Assembly: GCA_017543415.1 (NCBI GenBank)
Contig: JAFYGD010000053.1
Coordinates: 1 to 29,638 of the forward strand
DNA: 29,638 bases
DNA from: Eubacterium sp.
GTDB lineage: Bacteria; Bacillota; Clostridia; Oscillospirales; Acutalibacteraceae
Direction: 5' to 3'
Part shown: positions 29,594 to 29,638 of the stretch, piece after piece
Layout: each line of letters starts with the position of its first letter
Numbering within the stretch: the stretch's first letter is position 1
The notes under the pieces: model-generated
The model's input: the letters and a program-made list of their open reading frames with translations, nothing else
What the model was told of the DNA's origin: nothing
Database searches by the model: none
Made by a program: the position numbers and the translations under genes

Positions 29594-29622
29594 ATTATGC
29601 ACTAAAACAAAAAATATTTCAA
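29594..29622 (-). promoter_or_regulatory. Promoter for glmU
   Basis: On the minus strand TTGAAA (29617-29622), 17 bases, CATAAT (29594-29599). Confidence 0.65.
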
Positions 29623-29638
29623 CACTTTTTAATGAATA

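Overview
The window looks like chromosomal DNA from a low-to-mid GC Gram-positive anaerobe, most likely a gut-type Clostridia (Oscillospiraceae/Ruminococcaceae-like). The grounds are strong AGGAGG-type ribosome sites, frequent consensus sigma-A promoters (TTGACA-N17-TATAAT), several lipoproteins, a stand-alone AICAR transformylase, a meso-diaminopimelate dehydrogenase, a VanW protein, and surface proteins with Fn3/Ig-like C-termini. No rRNA, tRNA, CRISPR, phage or IS gene was recognised. Gene packing is dense: no gene-free stretch exceeds about 170 bases.

Layout. 1-570: 3' end of an unidentified gene. 612-1618 (minus): SmtB-type ArsR zinc sensor followed by rsmE. 1685-6600 (plus): divergent operon of a short cation-diffusion-facilitator-like exporter, a membrane-anchored metallophosphoesterase, two related membrane proteins (DUF5058 type and a partner) and a membrane-anchored M20 hydrolase. 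6663-9268 (minus): purine genes, AICAR transformylase then purA, separated by a small inverted-repeat element. 9335-10908 (plus): two overlapping RimK-like ATP-grasp genes. 10932-15833 (minus): lexA, then mrp, dCMP deaminase, HAD hydrolase, an anchored protein, birA and a small membrane protein, packed with 1-4 base gaps or overlaps. 15951-22023 (minus): two large secreted beta-helix proteins sharing promoter, leader, signal peptide and a nearly identical C-terminal module, but not their middles. 22146-25105 (minus): thiol-peroxidase pathway (GPx-like peroxidase, thioredoxin reductase, thioredoxin) followed by a family I.5-like lipase lipoprotein. 25215-27126 (plus): orphan solute-binding lipoprotein and diaminopimelate dehydrogenase. 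27153-29622 (minus): glmU and a VanW-type lipoprotein.

Themes. Cell-wall precursor supply (glmU, ddh, VanW), purine synthesis (purH-type, purA), redox defence (gpx/trxB/trxA), SOS control (lexA) and metal homeostasis (ArsR/CDF) are recognisable. Best candidates for little-described biology are the DUF5058/partner/M20 operon, the tandem ATP-grasp pair, the module-swapped surface proteins, and the roughly 75-base inverted-repeat element present twice. All calls come from reading the sequence; no database search was run.
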